DNA from: Gammaproteobacteria bacterium
Lineage (GTDB): Bacteria > Pseudomonadota > Gammaproteobacteria > Enterobacterales > Alteromonadaceae
Assembly: GCA_018825965.1 (NCBI GenBank)
Contig: JAHKAA010000026.1
Span: 1 to 64,000 of the forward strand
DNA: 64,000 nt
Reading direction: 5' to 3'
Shown here: piece by piece, positions 18,847 through 29,136 of the stretch
Layout: each line of letters begins with the position of its first letter
Numbering within the stretch: the stretch's first letter is position 1
Translations under genes and position numbers: made by a program
The notes under the pieces: model-generated
Database searches by the model: none
Seen by the model: only the letters and a program-made list of their open reading frames with translations
Told to the model about the DNA's origin: nothing

Positions 18847-21471
18847 ATGACAAATTTGGCCAAAGAAATTGTTCCCATTAATATCGAAGAAGAATTAAAG
18901 AATTCTTATCTCGATTATGCAATGAGCGTTATTGTGGGGCGTGCCTTACCGGACGTAAGGGACGGTTTAAAGCCAGTTCACCGTCGCGTTTTGTTTGCGA
19001 TGAAAGAGTTAGGCAACGACTGGAATAAAGCCTACAAAAAATCTGCCCGTGTCGTTGGTGACGTCATAGGTAAATACCATCCACACGGTGACAGCGCTGT
19101 TTACGACACCATAGTTCGTATGGCTCAGCCTTTCTCCTTACGTTATATGCTGGTGGACGGTCAGGGTAACTTCGGTTCAGTCGACGGTGACTCAGCAGCA
19201 GCGATGCGTTATACCGAAGTGCGTATGTCGCGTATCGCAGGCGAATTATTAGCCGATTTGGATAAAGAAACAGTCGACTTTGTGCCTAACTACGACGGCA
19301 CTGAAATGATCCCGGCTGTATTGCCTACTAAAATCCCTAACCTGCTGGTCAACGGCTCGTCAGGTATTGCGGTGGGTATGGCGACCAATATTCCGCCACA
19401 CAATTTGAATGAAGTGATTGATGCCTGTCTGGCATTGATTGCTAATCCGGATATCAGCATTCCTGAACTGATGGAACTGATGCCAGGACCAGATTTCCCG
19501 ACAGCCGCTATTATCAATGGCCGTCGTGGCATCGAAGAAGCCTACCGCACCGGTCGTGGCAAGGTGTATATCCGCGCCAGAACTCATATTGAAACTGACG
19601 AAAAAACCGGTCGCGAGACTATTGTTGTTGATGAAATTCCTTATCAGGTCAACAAAGCCCGTCTGATTGAAAAAATCGCCGAGCTGGTGAAAGAAAAACG
19701 CATCGAAGGTATTTCAGCATTACGTGATGAGTCTGATAAAGACGGTATGCGTATTGTCATTGAAGTGAAACGCGGCGAGTCGTCAGACGTACTGATCAAC
19801 CACTTGTATACCCAAACTCAGATGCAAACTGTGTTTGGTATCAACATGGTTGCCCTGGATCAGGGCCAGCCGAAGTTGATGGGCTTAAAACACATGCTGC
19901 AATGTTTTGTGTTGCACCGCCGCGAAGTGGTGACACGCAGAACAGTATACGATTTACGTAAAGCCCGTGACCGCGCTCATATCTTAGAAGGTTTGGCCAT
20001 CGCTCTGGCCAACATTGATGAAATTATTGATTTAATCAAAAACTCATCAAGCCCGGCCGATGCCAAACAAGGTTTAGTGGCTCGTGGCTGGCAGTTAGGT
20101 GATGTCAGCGCCATGTTAGAACGTGCCGGTGAAAACGCCGCCCGTCCTGAATGGCTGGAAGCGCATTTTGGTATTCGTGATGGCGAGTATTTCCTGACTG
20201 AACAACAGGCTCAGGCCATCTTAGATTTACGTTTACACAAACTGACGGGTCTGGAACATGAAAAAATTCTGGACGAGTACAAAGAGTTATTAGTGCTGAT
20301 TGCTGAGTTATTACACATTCTGGGAAGCCCGGAGCGTTTAATGGAAGTGATCTGTGAAGAGTTAGAAGCAGCGAAAGCCCAATATGGTGATGCCCGTCGT
20401 ACTGAAATTCAGGACAACGCGATGGATATCAACATGGAAGACTTGATCACTGAAGAAGACGTGGTCGTGACTTTATCGCACTTAGGCTACGCCAAGTATC
20501 AGGCTCTGTCTGATTATGAAGCTCAGCGCCGTGGTGGTCGTGGTAAAGCGGCAACTACAGTAAAAGATGAAGACTTTGTCGATCAGTTGCTGATCGCCAG
20601 CACCCACGATACGATTTTGTGTTTCTCCAACCGTGGTCGTCTGTATTGGATGAAGGTGTATCAATTACCGCTGGCCTCCCGTCAGGCGCGTGGTAAGCCA
20701 ATAGTCAACTTACTGCCATTGGAAGAAAACGAACGGATCACCGCTATTCTGCCGGTTCGTGAATACGAAGAAGGCAAGTACGTGTTTATGGCCACCGCCA
20801 ATGGTACTGTGAAGAAAACCTCACTGACGGAATACTCTCGTCCACGTAGCAACGGCATTATTGCTGTGAATCTGAACGAAGGCGATCAGTTGATTGGTGT
20901 GGATATCACAGACGGCAACAGCCAGATCATGTTGTTCTCGGACGACGGTAAAGTAGTACGCTTTAAAGAAGATCAGGTTCGTCCAATGGGCCGTGGAGCT
21001 ACAGGTGTTCGTGGTATTAAATTACGCGAAAACGGCTCTGTGGTGTCTTTGATTGTTCCGAAGAGTGAAGGCGCTATTCTGACTGTGACTGAAAACGGCT
21101 ACGGTAAACGTACAGCGCTGCAGGAATACCCAGAGAAGAGCCGCGCTACTCAAGGCGTAGTCTCTATTAAAGTCTCAGAACGTAATGGTCTGGTGGTAGG
21201 TGCAGTCCAGGTGAATGCATTGGATGAAATCATGCTGATTTCTGACAAAGGCACACTGGTACGGACCCGCGTCAGCGAAGTTTCACAAGTAGGCCGTAAC
21301 ACCGCTGGTGTTATTTTGATCCGCACCATCGAAGGTGAAAAAGTAGTAGGTGTACAACGCATCGACGAAATTCAGGATCAGGACGAAGTAGCAGCCGCAG
21401 AAGCGGAAGCTGCAGCATTAGCCGCACAAAATCCGACAGAGGATGTTGTGCCGGACGGTGAAGAAGAGTAA
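18847..21471 (+). CDS. gyrA: DNA gyrase subunit A
   Basis: GyrA is the breakage-rejoining subunit of gyrase. The protein has 874 residues, against 875 in E. coli. It has the winged-helix/tower core with the catalytic Tyr at 122 ([10 protein letters not shown]) and the quinolone-resistance region [11 protein letters not shown]. Ser83 and Asp87 are both wild type, so no classical GyrA fluoroquinolone resistance is predicted. The GyrA box QRRGGRGK opens a six-bladed C-terminal beta-pinwheel, which ends in an acidic tail. It is divergent from ubiG and followed by its own terminator. Confidence 0.98.
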   Translation: MTNLAKEIVPINIEEELKNSYLDYAMSVIVGRALPDVRDGLKPVHRRVLFAMKELGNDWNKAYKKSARVVGDVIGKYHPHGDSAVYDTIVRMAQPFSLRYMLVDGQGNFGSVDGDSAAAMRYTEVRMSRIAGELLADLDKETVDFVPNYDGTEMIPAVLPTKIPNLLVNGSSGIAVGMATNIPPHNLNEVIDACLALIANPDISIPELMELMPGPDFPTAAIINGRRGIEEAYRTGRGKVYIRARTHIETDEKTGRETIVVDEIPYQVNKARLIEKIAELVKEKRIEGISALRDESDKDGMRIVIEVKRGESSDVLINHLYTQTQMQTVFGINMVALDQGQPKLMGLKHMLQCFVLHRREVVTRRTVYDLRKARDRAHILEGLAIALANIDEIIDLIKNSSSPADAKQGLVARGWQLGDVSAMLERAGENAARPEWLEAHFGIRDGEYFLTEQQAQAILDLRLHKLTGLEHEKILDEYKELLVLIAELLHILGSPERLMEVICEELEAAKAQYGDARRTEIQDNAMDINMEDLITEEDVVVTLSHLGYAKYQALSDYEAQRRGGRGKAATTVKDEDFVDQLLIASTHDTILCFSNRGRLYWMKVYQLPLASRQARGKPIVNLLPLEENERITAILPVREYEEGKYVFMATANGTVKKTSLTEYSRPRSNGIIAVNLNEGDQLIGVDITDGNSQIMLFSDDGKVVRFKEDQVRPMGRGATGVRGIKLRENGSVVSLIVPKSEGAILTVTENGYGKRTALQEYPEKSRATQGVVSIKVSERNGLVVGAVQVNALDEIMLISDKGTLVRTRVSEVSQVGRNTAGVILIRTIEGEKVVGVQRIDEIQDQDEVAAAEAEAAALAAQNPTEDVVPDGEEE

Positions 21472-21480
21472 TAGTGATAC

Positions 21481-21504
21481 AAAAGGACGCTGCGGCGTCC
21501 TTTT
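21481..21504 (+). terminator. terminator of gyrA
   Basis: AAAAGGACGC, loop TGCG and GCGTCCTTTT form a perfect hairpin with a T tract, 10 bp after the gyrA stop. Confidence 0.88.
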
Positions 21505-21681
21505 TATTATTTGCTCCTTTGTAAAAGTGAGTTAAAGTAGCCACCGACAAAGAGCCGTCCAGACGTCGAGCAATGTCCGCCGTAACACCAAGGCCACAAT
21601 AATAAAGATCATTCCAAGATGACCCAAAACCGTTTTCTAATTTGTTTTTCATTCGATAAAGCGTTGTAACAGGAGCAAGAG

Positions 21682-22761
21682 ATGACCACCTATAACTTTT
21701 GTGCTGGCCCGGCTATGTTGCCGGTGGAAGTGATGCAACAGGCACAGGAAGAGTTGATCAACTGGCATGGTCGCGGCTGCTCCATTATGGAGATGAGTCA
21801 CAGAGGCAAAGATTTTATGCAGGTTGCGGCTCAGGCAGAGCAGGACCTGCGCGATTTATTGTGCATACCAGCCAACTACAAAGTGCTGTTTATGCACGGT
21901 GGAGGCCGTGGTCAGTTTTCAGCTGTGCCGCTGAATTTAGCCAAAACCGGTGTCAGCGCAGATTATATAGTTTCAGGCGCCTGGTCTAAGGCGGCTGTTG
22001 AAGAAGCCGAAAAATTCACTTCCTTAAAAGCTCAGGCGATTCAGTTTAAGCAAGATGGTCTTCGTACTTTAGTACCAGCATCCGACTGGCAGCTCAACGA
22101 CAATGCCAGCTTCGTGCATTTTTGCCCGAATGAAACTGTGGATGGCATGGAGTTTATCGACTTACCAACGACCAAAGCACCTTTAGTGGCCGATCTGTCA
22201 TCGACCATCTTATCGCGTCATATTGATGTCAGCCGTTATGGCGTGATTTACGCCGGTGCTCAAAAGAATATCGGCCCCTCAGGTTTAACGCTCGCCATAG
22301 TGCGCGAAGACTTGTTGCCGGCTAAAGGCAGCAGTATTCCGAGCGTATTGGATTATCGTTTGGCCGCTGACAATGACAGTATGTTTAATACACCTCCCAC
22401 TTATGCCTGGTATCTGGCCGGTTTAGTCTTCCAATGGCTGAAACGTCAGGGTGGTGTTGAGGCTATGCAGCTACGCAACAGACTCAAAGCACAAACCTTG
22501 TATGGTTATATCGACCAAAGCGATTTTTATCGTAACGATGTGGCACCACAATTCCGCTCATCCATGAACGTACCGTTTTTATTGGGTGACGAAACGCTGA
22601 ACGACTTGTTTGTCAGCGAAGCAGAAACCAATGGTTTATTAGCGCTGAAGGGACACCGTATGGTGGGTGGTATGCGAGCCAGTATCTACAACGCTATGCC
22701 ACTAGAAGGCGTACAAACTTTAGTGACCTTTATGAAAGAATTTGAGCGGGTGCACGGCTGA
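21682..22761 (+). CDS. serC: phosphoserine aminotransferase SerC
   Basis: This PLP enzyme converts 3-phosphohydroxypyruvate to phosphoserine and serves the pyridoxal-phosphate pathway. The 359-residue protein starts with the family's [11 protein letters not shown] and has the [13 protein letters not shown] segment. The Schiff-base lysine is in [11 protein letters not shown] (residue ~198). AGGAG lies upstream of the ATG. Its stop shares one base with the aroA start (TGATG), so the two form a coupled operon as in enterics. Confidence 0.96.
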   Translation: MTTYNFCAGPAMLPVEVMQQAQEELINWHGRGCSIMEMSHRGKDFMQVAAQAEQDLRDLLCIPANYKVLFMHGGGRGQFSAVPLNLAKTGVSADYIVSGAWSKAAVEEAEKFTSLKAQAIQFKQDGLRTLVPASDWQLNDNASFVHFCPNETVDGMEFIDLPTTKAPLVADLSSTILSRHIDVSRYGVIYAGAQKNIGPSGLTLAIVREDLLPAKGSSIPSVLDYRLAADNDSMFNTPPTYAWYLAGLVFQWLKRQGGVEAMQLRNRLKAQTLYGYIDQSDFYRNDVAPQFRSSMNVPFLLGDETLNDLFVSEAETNGLLALKGHRMVGGMRASIYNAMPLEGVQTLVTFMKEFERVHG

Positions 22762-24047
22762 TGAAAACTTTAACCTTAGAGCCTATCGCTAAAGTGGAAG
22801 GCGTGGTGCATTTACCTGGTTCAAAAAGTATCTCCAACCGGGCTTTATTGCTGGCCGCTTTAGCCAAAGGCACAACCCGTATCACCAATTTGCTCGACAG
22901 CGATGATGTCAGCCATATGCTTAATGCCTTAACAGCACTTGGCGTACAGTTTTCATTATCTGCTGATAAAACAATGTGCGAAATCACTGGTGTGGCTGGT
23001 GTGTTTCAGCACAAAGAGCCGTTAGAGCTATTTTTAGGCAACGCCGGTACGGCCATGCGCCCCTTAACTGCAGCTCTGGCTGTATCCAATGTCGATGTGA
23101 CCTTAACAGGTGAACCACGGATGTACGAACGTCCTATTGGCCATCTGGTGGATGCATTGCAGCAATGGAATGCCGATATTGAGTATCTGCAACACAAAGA
23201 CTATCCGCCGCTGCATATTCGCGGTAAAAATCTGGCTGGCGGTAAAATCAGTATTGATGGCTCTGTCTCCAGTCAGTTTTTAACTGCTGTGCTGATGGCT
23301 GCACCTTTATTATCCGGTGACAGTGAAATTGTTATTAGCGGCGAGTTGGTGTCTAAACCTTATATTGATATCACATTAGCTTTGATGGCGCGTTTTGGCG
23401 TTGCTGTCGAGAACAGGAACTACCAAAGTTTTGTCGTCAAAGGCAATCAGCAGTATCAGTCGCCAGGTGATTTTCTGGTGGAAGGCGATGCATCTTCGGC
23501 CTCTTATTTCCTCGCAGCTGCTGCTATTAAAGGCGGCACTATTAAGGTTACAGGCATTGGCAAAAATGCAGTGCAGGGTGATATTCACTTTGCCGACGCA
23601 TTAGAGGCGATGGGAGCGACAGTAGACTGGGGTTATGACTACATTTCGGTTACCCGTAACCAATTGAAGGGTATAGATCGTGATTACAACGCTATTCCTG
23701 ATGCAGCCATGACCATTGCAACCACAGCATTATTCGCTGAAGGCCCAACAGCTATCCGCAATGTCTACAACTGGCGTGTGAAGGAAACTGACCGTTTGGC
23801 GGCTATGGCAACAGAACTGCGTAAAGTAGGTGCTGAAGTGGAAGAAGGTGAAGATTACATTATCATTGAGCCACCAGCACAGCTGAAACATGCCAGCATA
23901 GCGACCTACAACGATCACCGGATGGCCATGTGTTTCTCTTTGGTTGCATTAAGTAACACTGCGGTAACCATTGAAGACCCGGATTGCACCCGTAAAACTT
24001 TTCCTCAATATTTTGAAGTGTTTAGCACACTCAGCACTTTAGCCTGA
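22761..24047 (+). CDS. aroA: EPSP synthase AroA
   Basis: AroA joins shikimate-3-phosphate and PEP in the chorismate pathway. The 428-residue class I enzyme shows [18 protein letters not shown] at residues ~18-35 and the [16 protein letters not shown]-binding loop near residue 95. [10 protein letters not shown] and the C-terminal [12 protein letters not shown] are also present. The Gly-96-type NAGT(A)MR loop is the glyphosate-sensitive form. It is translationally coupled to serC. Confidence 0.96.
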   Translation: MKTLTLEPIAKVEGVVHLPGSKSISNRALLLAALAKGTTRITNLLDSDDVSHMLNALTALGVQFSLSADKTMCEITGVAGVFQHKEPLELFLGNAGTAMRPLTAALAVSNVDVTLTGEPRMYERPIGHLVDALQQWNADIEYLQHKDYPPLHIRGKNLAGGKISIDGSVSSQFLTAVLMAAPLLSGDSEIVISGELVSKPYIDITLALMARFGVAVENRNYQSFVVKGNQQYQSPGDFLVEGDASSASYFLAAAAIKGGTIKVTGIGKNAVQGDIHFADALEAMGATVDWGYDYISVTRNQLKGIDRDYNAIPDAAMTIATTALFAEGPTAIRNVYNWRVKETDRLAAMATELRKVGAEVEEGEDYIIIEPPAQLKHASIATYNDHRMAMCFSLVALSNTAVTIEDPDCTRKTFPQYFEVFSTLSTLA

Positions 24048-24054
24048 AAAATAA

Positions 24055-24077
24055 CGCGTAACCTAAATGGTTACGCG
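24055..24077 (+). terminator. hairpin after aroA
   Basis: CGCGTAACC, TAAAT and GGTTACGCG form a 9-bp perfect stem 7 bp after the aroA stop. No clear T tract follows, so it may be a transcript-stabilising hairpin or a weak terminator. Confidence 0.45.
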
Positions 24078-24117
24078 CTCTGCATGATTTAACCGCGCTT
24101 TTTGTCATTTATTTCTG

Positions 24118-24123
24118 TATAAT
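24118..24123 (+). promoter_or_regulatory. -10 element upstream of cmk
   Basis: A perfect TATAAT lies 39 bp upstream of the cmk ATG, in a TG-rich context. A -35 at standard spacing is poor, so only the -10 is called. Confidence 0.4.
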
Positions 24124-24162
24124 GCCGCATCTTTTTGTGTGTTCGACTGTTTTGGAGGCAGA

Positions 24163-24843
24163 ATGCAACAAGCGCCGGTAATTACCATTGATGGACCAGG
24201 TGGCTCAGGGAAAGGCACTATCTGCCGTTTAGTTTCCCAAAAACTGGGCTGGCATCTGCTGGATAGCGGAGCGATTTATCGTGTATTAGCTTTAGCTGCT
24301 ATCCATCATCAGATTGACCCTTCTGACGAAGAAGCATTACAGCCTTTGGCTGCTCACCTTGATGTACAGTTTAACTGTGACGAGCAAGGCAATACCCGCA
24401 TTACGCTGGAAGGCGAGAATGTGACTCATACGATCCGTATTGAGGAAGTAGGTTCAGTGGCCTCTAAAATTGCCTCTTTACCACGGGTGCGTGAAGCCTT
24501 GTTACGCCGTCAACGTGCTTTTAAAGAAGCGCCGGGCTTAGTGGCCGACGGCCGTGATATGGGCACTGTGGTATTCCCACAGGCAGAAGTTAAAATCTTT
24601 TTAACAGCCGACGCGTCAGAGCGCGCCAGACGGCGTTATTTAGAGTTGAAAGAAAAGGGCCATGATGTTAACATCGGCGACCTTTTGAGCGAAATACAGG
24701 CCCGTGACGAACGGGATATGAATCGCGCCGTAGCGCCTTTAAAGCCTGCAGACGATGCATACATGCTGGATTCGACCAATAAAACCATTGATCAAGTGTT
24801 GGACGAGGTTCTCAACGTCTGTAAAAAGTTGAACCAGGCCTAG
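24163..24843 (+). CDS. cmk: cytidylate kinase
   Basis: Cmk phosphorylates CMP and dCMP. The 226-residue protein has the P-loop [10 protein letters not shown] near residue 10, LLDSGAIYR, the [11 protein letters not shown] region and DARxxxD-like segments ([12 protein letters not shown]). It is the long bacterial form with the NMP-binding insert. The ATG at 24163 is 5 nt after GGAGG; longer in-frame extensions upstream lack similarity. It precedes rpsA, the conserved cmk-rpsA-ihfB order. Confidence 0.95.
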   Translation: MQQAPVITIDGPGGSGKGTICRLVSQKLGWHLLDSGAIYRVLALAAIHHQIDPSDEEALQPLAAHLDVQFNCDEQGNTRITLEGENVTHTIRIEEVGSVASKIASLPRVREALLRRQRAFKEAPGLVADGRDMGTVVFPQAEVKIFLTADASERARRRYLELKEKGHDVNIGDLLSEIQARDERDMNRAVAPLKPADDAYMLDSTNKTIDQVLDEVLNVCKKLNQA

Positions 24844-24944
24844 ACCTTCACGTTGGACAGCTTGTCGCAAGGAAGATGACAAGTTAACTTAGCAACCCCA
24901 TGACACAGGACTGTGCGTGGAGCACTTAAACTGAAAAAGTGAAT
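24844..24944 (+). promoter_or_regulatory. rpsA translational leader without Shine-Dalgarno
   Basis: The 101-nt cmk-rpsA spacer has no GGAG-type site near the rpsA ATG (AAACTGAAAAAGTGAAT precedes it). It can form small hairpins, such as CACA-GGAC-TGTG and GTGC-GTGGA-GCAC. This fits the known E. coli rpsA leader, where structure instead of a Shine-Dalgarno drives initiation and S1 represses its own mRNA. Autoregulation here is inferred. Confidence 0.5.
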
Positions 24945-26621
24945 ATGACTGAAAATTTTGCACTACTGTTTGAGGAAAGCCTCAAAACTATCGAAACTCG
25001 CCCTGGTTCTATCGTTAAAGGAACCATCGTTGCTATCCATAAAGATGTAGTACTGGTTGACGCCGGTCTGAAATCTGAAGCAGCAATCCCGGTTGAACAA
25101 TTCAAAAACCTGGCTGGCGAGATTGAAGTGAGCGTTGGTGACATCATCGACGTAGCTCTGGACGCGGTAGAAGACGGTTTCGGTGAAACCTTATTATCTC
25201 GCGAAAAAGCTAAACGCCATGAATCCTGGGTTCGCCTGGAAAAAGCTTGTGAAGATAAAGTTACTGTTATCGGTATCATCACTGGCAAAGTTAAAGGCGG
25301 TTTCACTGTCGAAGTTGATGGTATCCGTGCATTCCTGCCTGGTTCATTAGTTGACGTGCGTCCGGTACGTGACACATTACACTTAGAACACAAAGAACTT
25401 GAGTTCAAAGTAATCAAATTGGATCAGAAGCGTAACAACGTGGTTGTATCACGTCGTGCTGTGATCGAATCTGAAAGCAGTGCTGAGCGCGATACACTGT
25501 TACAAAACTTAGAAGAAGGCATGGAAGTTAAAGGTATCGTTAAGAACCTGACTGACTACGGTGCATTCGTAGATTTAGGTGGCGTTGACGGTTTACTGCA
25601 CATCACTGACATGGCTTGGAAACGTGTTAAACACCCAAGCGAAATCGTCAATGTTGGCGACGAAATCCCAGTTAAGGTTCTGAAGTTTGACCGTGAGAAA
25701 CAACGTGTTTCTTTAGGTCTGAAGCAAATGGGTGAAGATCCATGGGCCGCTATCGCTTCACGTTACCCGGAAGGTGCTCGCATCACTGGTCGCGTAACTA
25801 ACCTGACTGATTACGGCTGCTTCGTAGAAATCGAAGAAGGCGTTGAAGGTTTAGTACACGTTTCAGAAATGGACTGGACTAACAAAAACATCCACCCATC
25901 TAAAGTTGTTAACTTAGGTGATTCAGTGGAAGTTATGGTTCTGGAAATCGACGAAGAACGTCGTCGTATTTCTTTAGGTCTGAAACAATGTAAAGCCAAC
26001 CCATGGGAAGAGTTTGCGAAGGGCTTCAACAAGGGTGACCGCGTATCTGGTAAGATCAAGTCAATCACTGACTTCGGTATCTTCATCGGTTTAGACGGTG
26101 GCATCGACGGTTTAGTACACCTGTCAGACATCAGCTGGAATTCAACTGGCGAAGACGCTGTACGTGAATTCAAGAAAGGCGACGAAGTACACGCAGTTGT
26201 GTTACAAGTTGACCCAGAGCGCGAGCGTATCTCTTTAGGCATCAAGCAATTAGACGAAGACCCGTTCAACGGCTACCTTGCTGATAACAAAAAAGGTGCT
26301 ATCGTTAAAGGCAACGTAACTGCAGTTGACGCGAAAGGCGCTACTGTAATGCTGGAAGGTGGTGTTGAAGGTTACGTTCGCGTATCTGACATCGCTCGTG
26401 AGCGTATCGAAGACGCTACTACAGTATTAAAAGTTGGTGAAGAAGTAGAAGCTCGCCTGATGGGTGTTGACCGCAAAAACCGCGTAATCAGCCTGTCAAT
26501 CAAAGCGAAATTCGAAGCTGAAGAAAAAGAAGCTATGGACACTATCAAAAAGCAGGATGATACTGATTTTGGTGGTAACGCTATGGCCGAAGCATTCAAA
26601 GCTGCTCAAAAAGCTGACTAA
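24945..26621 (+). CDS. rpsA: 30S ribosomal protein S1
   Basis: S1 binds mRNA and helps load structured or leaderless-like messages on the 30S subunit. The 558-residue protein has six S1/OB repeats starting near residues 21, 105, 192, 277, 364 and 451. The [15 protein letters not shown]-terminus anchors it to S2. The ATG at 24945 is chosen over a GTG two codons upstream because it gives the canonical N-terminus. Codon use is strongly biased, as expected for a highly expressed gene. Confidence 0.98.
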   Translation: MTENFALLFEESLKTIETRPGSIVKGTIVAIHKDVVLVDAGLKSEAAIPVEQFKNLAGEIEVSVGDIIDVALDAVEDGFGETLLSREKAKRHESWVRLEKACEDKVTVIGIITGKVKGGFTVEVDGIRAFLPGSLVDVRPVRDTLHLEHKELEFKVIKLDQKRNNVVVSRRAVIESESSAERDTLLQNLEEGMEVKGIVKNLTDYGAFVDLGGVDGLLHITDMAWKRVKHPSEIVNVGDEIPVKVLKFDREKQRVSLGLKQMGEDPWAAIASRYPEGARITGRVTNLTDYGCFVEIEEGVEGLVHVSEMDWTNKNIHPSKVVNLGDSVEVMVLEIDEERRRISLGLKQCKANPWEEFAKGFNKGDRVSGKIKSITDFGIFIGLDGGIDGLVHLSDISWNSTGEDAVREFKKGDEVHAVVLQVDPERERISLGIKQLDEDPFNGYLADNKKGAIVKGNVTAVDAKGATVMLEGGVEGYVRVSDIARERIEDATTVLKVGEEVEARLMGVDRKNRVISLSIKAKFEAEEKEAMDTIKKQDDTDFGGNAMAEAFKAAQKAD

Positions 26622-26635
26622 TTGATGCTTGTATA

Positions 26636-26665
26636 GAAGGACTGGAGCATTGGCTCCGGTCCTTC
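26636..26665 (+). terminator. terminator between rpsA and ihfB
   Basis: A 13-bp stem with one T-G pair (26636-26648 with 26653-26665, loop ATTG) is followed by a short ATTCT. It is a likely partial terminator, as rpsA and ihfB need different expression levels. Confidence 0.65.
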
Positions 26666-26690
26666 ATTCTACTGATACAGCGGAGGGTCC

Positions 26691-26975
26691 ATGACCAAAT
26701 CTGAATTGATCGAAAAACTGTCTACTGATTTTTCTCATGTCCAGGTGAAAGACATCGAATCTTCAGTCAAAGAGATTCTGGAACAAATGGCCACCTCTCT
26801 GGCGAATAACGAGCGTATCGAAATTCGTGGTTTCGGTAGTTTCTCTCTGCATTACCGCGCACCTCGTGTAGGTCGCAATCCAAAAACCGGCGATAAAGTG
26901 GAATTAGATGGCAAATACGTGCCTCATTTCAAACCGGGTAAAGAATTACGTGACCGGGTGAAAACGAATACCTGA
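26691..26975 (+). CDS. ihfB: integration host factor beta subunit
   Basis: IHF beta pairs with IHF alpha to bend DNA sharply at specific sites. The 94-residue protein begins [10 protein letters not shown] and contains [14 protein letters not shown] and the arm motif [11 protein letters not shown]. Its ending, [14 protein letters not shown], is diagnostic of the beta chain. GCGGAGGG precedes the ATG. It follows rpsA, as in E. coli. Confidence 0.96.
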   Translation: MTKSELIEKLSTDFSHVQVKDIESSVKEILEQMATSLANNERIEIRGFGSFSLHYRAPRVGRNPKTGDKVELDGKYVPHFKPGKELRDRVKTNT

Positions 26976-27010
26976 TCTCTTTTCAGCTAAAAAACGGGGT
27001 TGACGGAGTT

Positions 27011-27253
27011 TTGACCAGATTTTTTTATGTTGTCTTTATTATTGGCCTGATGACATTCGGGCTTATTCTGGGTTCCCTCAATCAGCAAATTGCTGAATTT
27101 AATTATCTTATTGCAAAAACAGAACTCAGAGTGGTGGATATAGCTGCTCTGTTTTTAGTTGCCGGTTTTCTGCTTGGCCTGAGTGTATCCATGGCCTTTA
27201 TCCTGAAGGCAAAAACCAAAGGTTGGTTTGCTAAATCTTCTGATAAAACCTGA
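27011..27253 (+). CDS. lapA: LPS assembly protein LapA
   Basis: This 80-residue inner-membrane protein has two transmembrane helices (about 3-25 and 42-66) and the LapA-domain NQQIAEFNYLIAK segment between them. LapA works with LapB to control LpxC turnover by FtsH, balancing LPS and phospholipid synthesis. The start is TTG at 27011, supported by GGAG 5 nt upstream; no ATG fits. It is followed by lapB after 5 bp. Confidence 0.9.
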   Translation: MTRFFYVVFIIGLMTFGLILGSLNQQIAEFNYLIAKTELRVVDIAALFLVAGFLLGLSVSMAFILKAKTKGWFAKSSDKT

Positions 27254-27258
27254 TCCCT

Positions 27259-28389
27259 ATGCTGGAACTGTTATTTCTGTTGCTTCCTGTCGCCGCCGCT
27301 TACGGCTGGTTTATGGGGCGGAACAGCGAAAAACAAAAAGAGCTTAAGGGCAGGGCTTCTGTCACTAAAAACTTATCTTCTGGCTTAAATTTCCTATTAA
27401 CTGATCAGGAAGACAAAGCTATTGAGCAATTACTGCAATTGCTTGATGTCGAAGCCGCGACTATTGATACTTATCTCGCTTTGGCCAACCTGTTCCGTCG
27501 TCGTGGTGACTGGGATAAGGCTATCCGTATTCATGAAAAATTACATCAGTTAAAACTGCCAAAACAACAGGCACAAAAAATACAGTTTGAGCTGGCCAAG
27601 GACTACTTTAGTGCGGGTTTATACGACAGGGCTGAACCTTTATTAAGCGCATTGGTTCAGGCCGAAAGCATTCGCGAAGCTGTATTAAAACAGCTCTTTA
27701 GCTTATTTACTGCCACTCACGAATGGCAAAAAGCCATGGATTTCCGTGCTGTAGTAGAACAGACAGATTCACGGTCCTTACGTATTGGTGTGGCTAATTT
27801 TAGCTGTGAAGCCTGGCGTAAAGAACCAGCTCCAAGCGATGCGTACCGCCAGTTGATCCAACGTTATCCAATCTCCTTGCGGCCCAAATACGAACTGGCG
27901 AAAAAACTGATTTCAGAACAAGAGTTTGCCGAAGCGCGTGAGCTGTTGCTGGCCATACTACAACAAAGACCTCAATGGGCGGCTGAGTTATTGCCTTTAG
28001 TAGAGCAAACAACTCCAGAACCATTAGAGTGGCAGGCACTTCTAACAGAACTCAGTCGCAAACATAAAAACATCAGCGCTATAGCAGAACTGGCTCAGTT
28101 TTATGCACAGGGCGAGAACCTGCAACAAGCTGAGAATTTGCTGACAGATAAATTGAAGCAGCAGCCGAATATCCGCTTATTTTTAAAATTTATTCAAATC
28201 AGACGTTTGCAAAACCCGTCTGAGCCACATCTGGCTGAAATAGAACAAATGGTTCAGGCTTATCTGGATACCAAAGTGCTGTATCATTGCCGCAATTGTG
28301 GTTTTAAAACCAAACAACCTTATTGGCTTTGTCCGTCTTGCCAGCAATGGGAAACGGTAGAACCAATGACCGGCATAGACGGTCGCTGA
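27259..28389 (+). CDS. lapB: LPS assembly protein LapB
   Basis: LapB is an essential adaptor that presents LpxC to FtsH. The 376-residue protein has an N-terminal membrane anchor (about 1-17) and a run of tetratricopeptide repeats. A C-terminal rubredoxin-like metal site has Cys344, Cys347, Cys358 and Cys361 (CRNC and CPSC). It sits in the conserved lapA-lapB-pyrF unit. Confidence 0.95.
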   Translation: MLELLFLLLPVAAAYGWFMGRNSEKQKELKGRASVTKNLSSGLNFLLTDQEDKAIEQLLQLLDVEAATIDTYLALANLFRRRGDWDKAIRIHEKLHQLKLPKQQAQKIQFELAKDYFSAGLYDRAEPLLSALVQAESIREAVLKQLFSLFTATHEWQKAMDFRAVVEQTDSRSLRIGVANFSCEAWRKEPAPSDAYRQLIQRYPISLRPKYELAKKLISEQEFAEARELLLAILQQRPQWAAELLPLVEQTTPEPLEWQALLTELSRKHKNISAIAELAQFYAQGENLQQAENLLTDKLKQQPNIRLFLKFIQIRRLQNPSEPHLAEIEQMVQAYLDTKVLYHCRNCGFKTKQPYWLCPSCQQWETVEPMTGIDGR

Positions 28390-28410
28390 TCTTACAATAA
28401 AGAGAATTCC

Positions 28411-29118
28411 ATGAATAACACCAGTCCTATAGTGGTCGCCTTAGACTTTGAGCAAAAATCCGCAGCACTGAATTTAGTCAGCCAACTCGATCCGACTTTG
28501 TGTCGTTTAAAAGTAGGTAAAGAGATGTTTACTCACTTTGGCCCAGACTTTGTCAAAGAGCTGCATCAGCGTAAATTTGATGTATTTTTAGATCTGAAAT
28601 TTCACGATATTCCAAATACAGTGGCCAAAGCGGTGAAAGCGTCAGCAGATTTAGGCGTGTGGATGGTAAACGTACATGCATCCGGTGGCAGCCGTATGAT
28701 GATTGCAGCTCGTGAAGCTTTAGAACCCTTTGGCAAAGATAAACCTCTGCTGATTGCCGTCACTGTATTGACCAGTATGGAGCAAAGTGATTTAGTGGAG
28801 CTGGGTATTAATTTAACGCCACAACAGCAGGTACTCAGACTGGCAGGGCTGGTTGATAAGTCAGGTTTGGATGGCGTGGTTTGTTCTGCACAAGAAGCTG
28901 TTGAATTAAAACAGCAATTTGGTAAAGAATTCTGCTTAGTGACTCCTGGTATTCGCCCATCTTTTGCCACTGCTGATGATCAGAAAAGAGTGATGACTCC
29001 AGCTGATGCATTAAAGGCTGGTGTAGACTATATGGTGATAGGGCGCCCAATTACCAAAGCTGCCGATCCGTTATCCGCTTTACAGCAAATTTATCGGGAG
29101 ATTTACCCCGCGCATTAA
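28411..29118 (+). CDS. pyrF: orotidine 5'-phosphate decarboxylase
   Basis: PyrF makes UMP from OMP. The 235-residue TIM-barrel enzyme has the VALDFEQ start, the catalytic [10 protein letters not shown] motif near residue 70 and VTPGIRP near 185. Its GRPITKA phosphate-binding loop is near 212. It is 21 bp downstream of lapB with AAAGAGAA upstream. Pyrimidine regulation is not evident from the sequence. Confidence 0.96.
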   Translation: MNNTSPIVVALDFEQKSAALNLVSQLDPTLCRLKVGKEMFTHFGPDFVKELHQRKFDVFLDLKFHDIPNTVAKAVKASADLGVWMVNVHASGGSRMMIAAREALEPFGKDKPLLIAVTVLTSMEQSDLVELGINLTPQQQVLRLAGLVDKSGLDGVVCSAQEAVELKQQFGKEFCLVTPGIRPSFATADDQKRVMTPADALKAGVDYMVIGRPITKAADPLSALQQIYREIYPAH

Positions 29119-29136
29119 GAAAAAAGGAGCTTTTAT

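Noticed and set aside
21311..21652. Minus-strand frame of 113 codons over the gyrA 3' end and terminator
   Set aside because: It runs antisense through gyrA coding sequence and its terminator hairpin. The protein looks like low-complexity shadow translation.
28411..28970. Antisense frames within pyrF, rpsA and other highly expressed genes
   Set aside because: Long antisense frames here follow from codon bias of the sense gene. None has a ribosome site or known motif.
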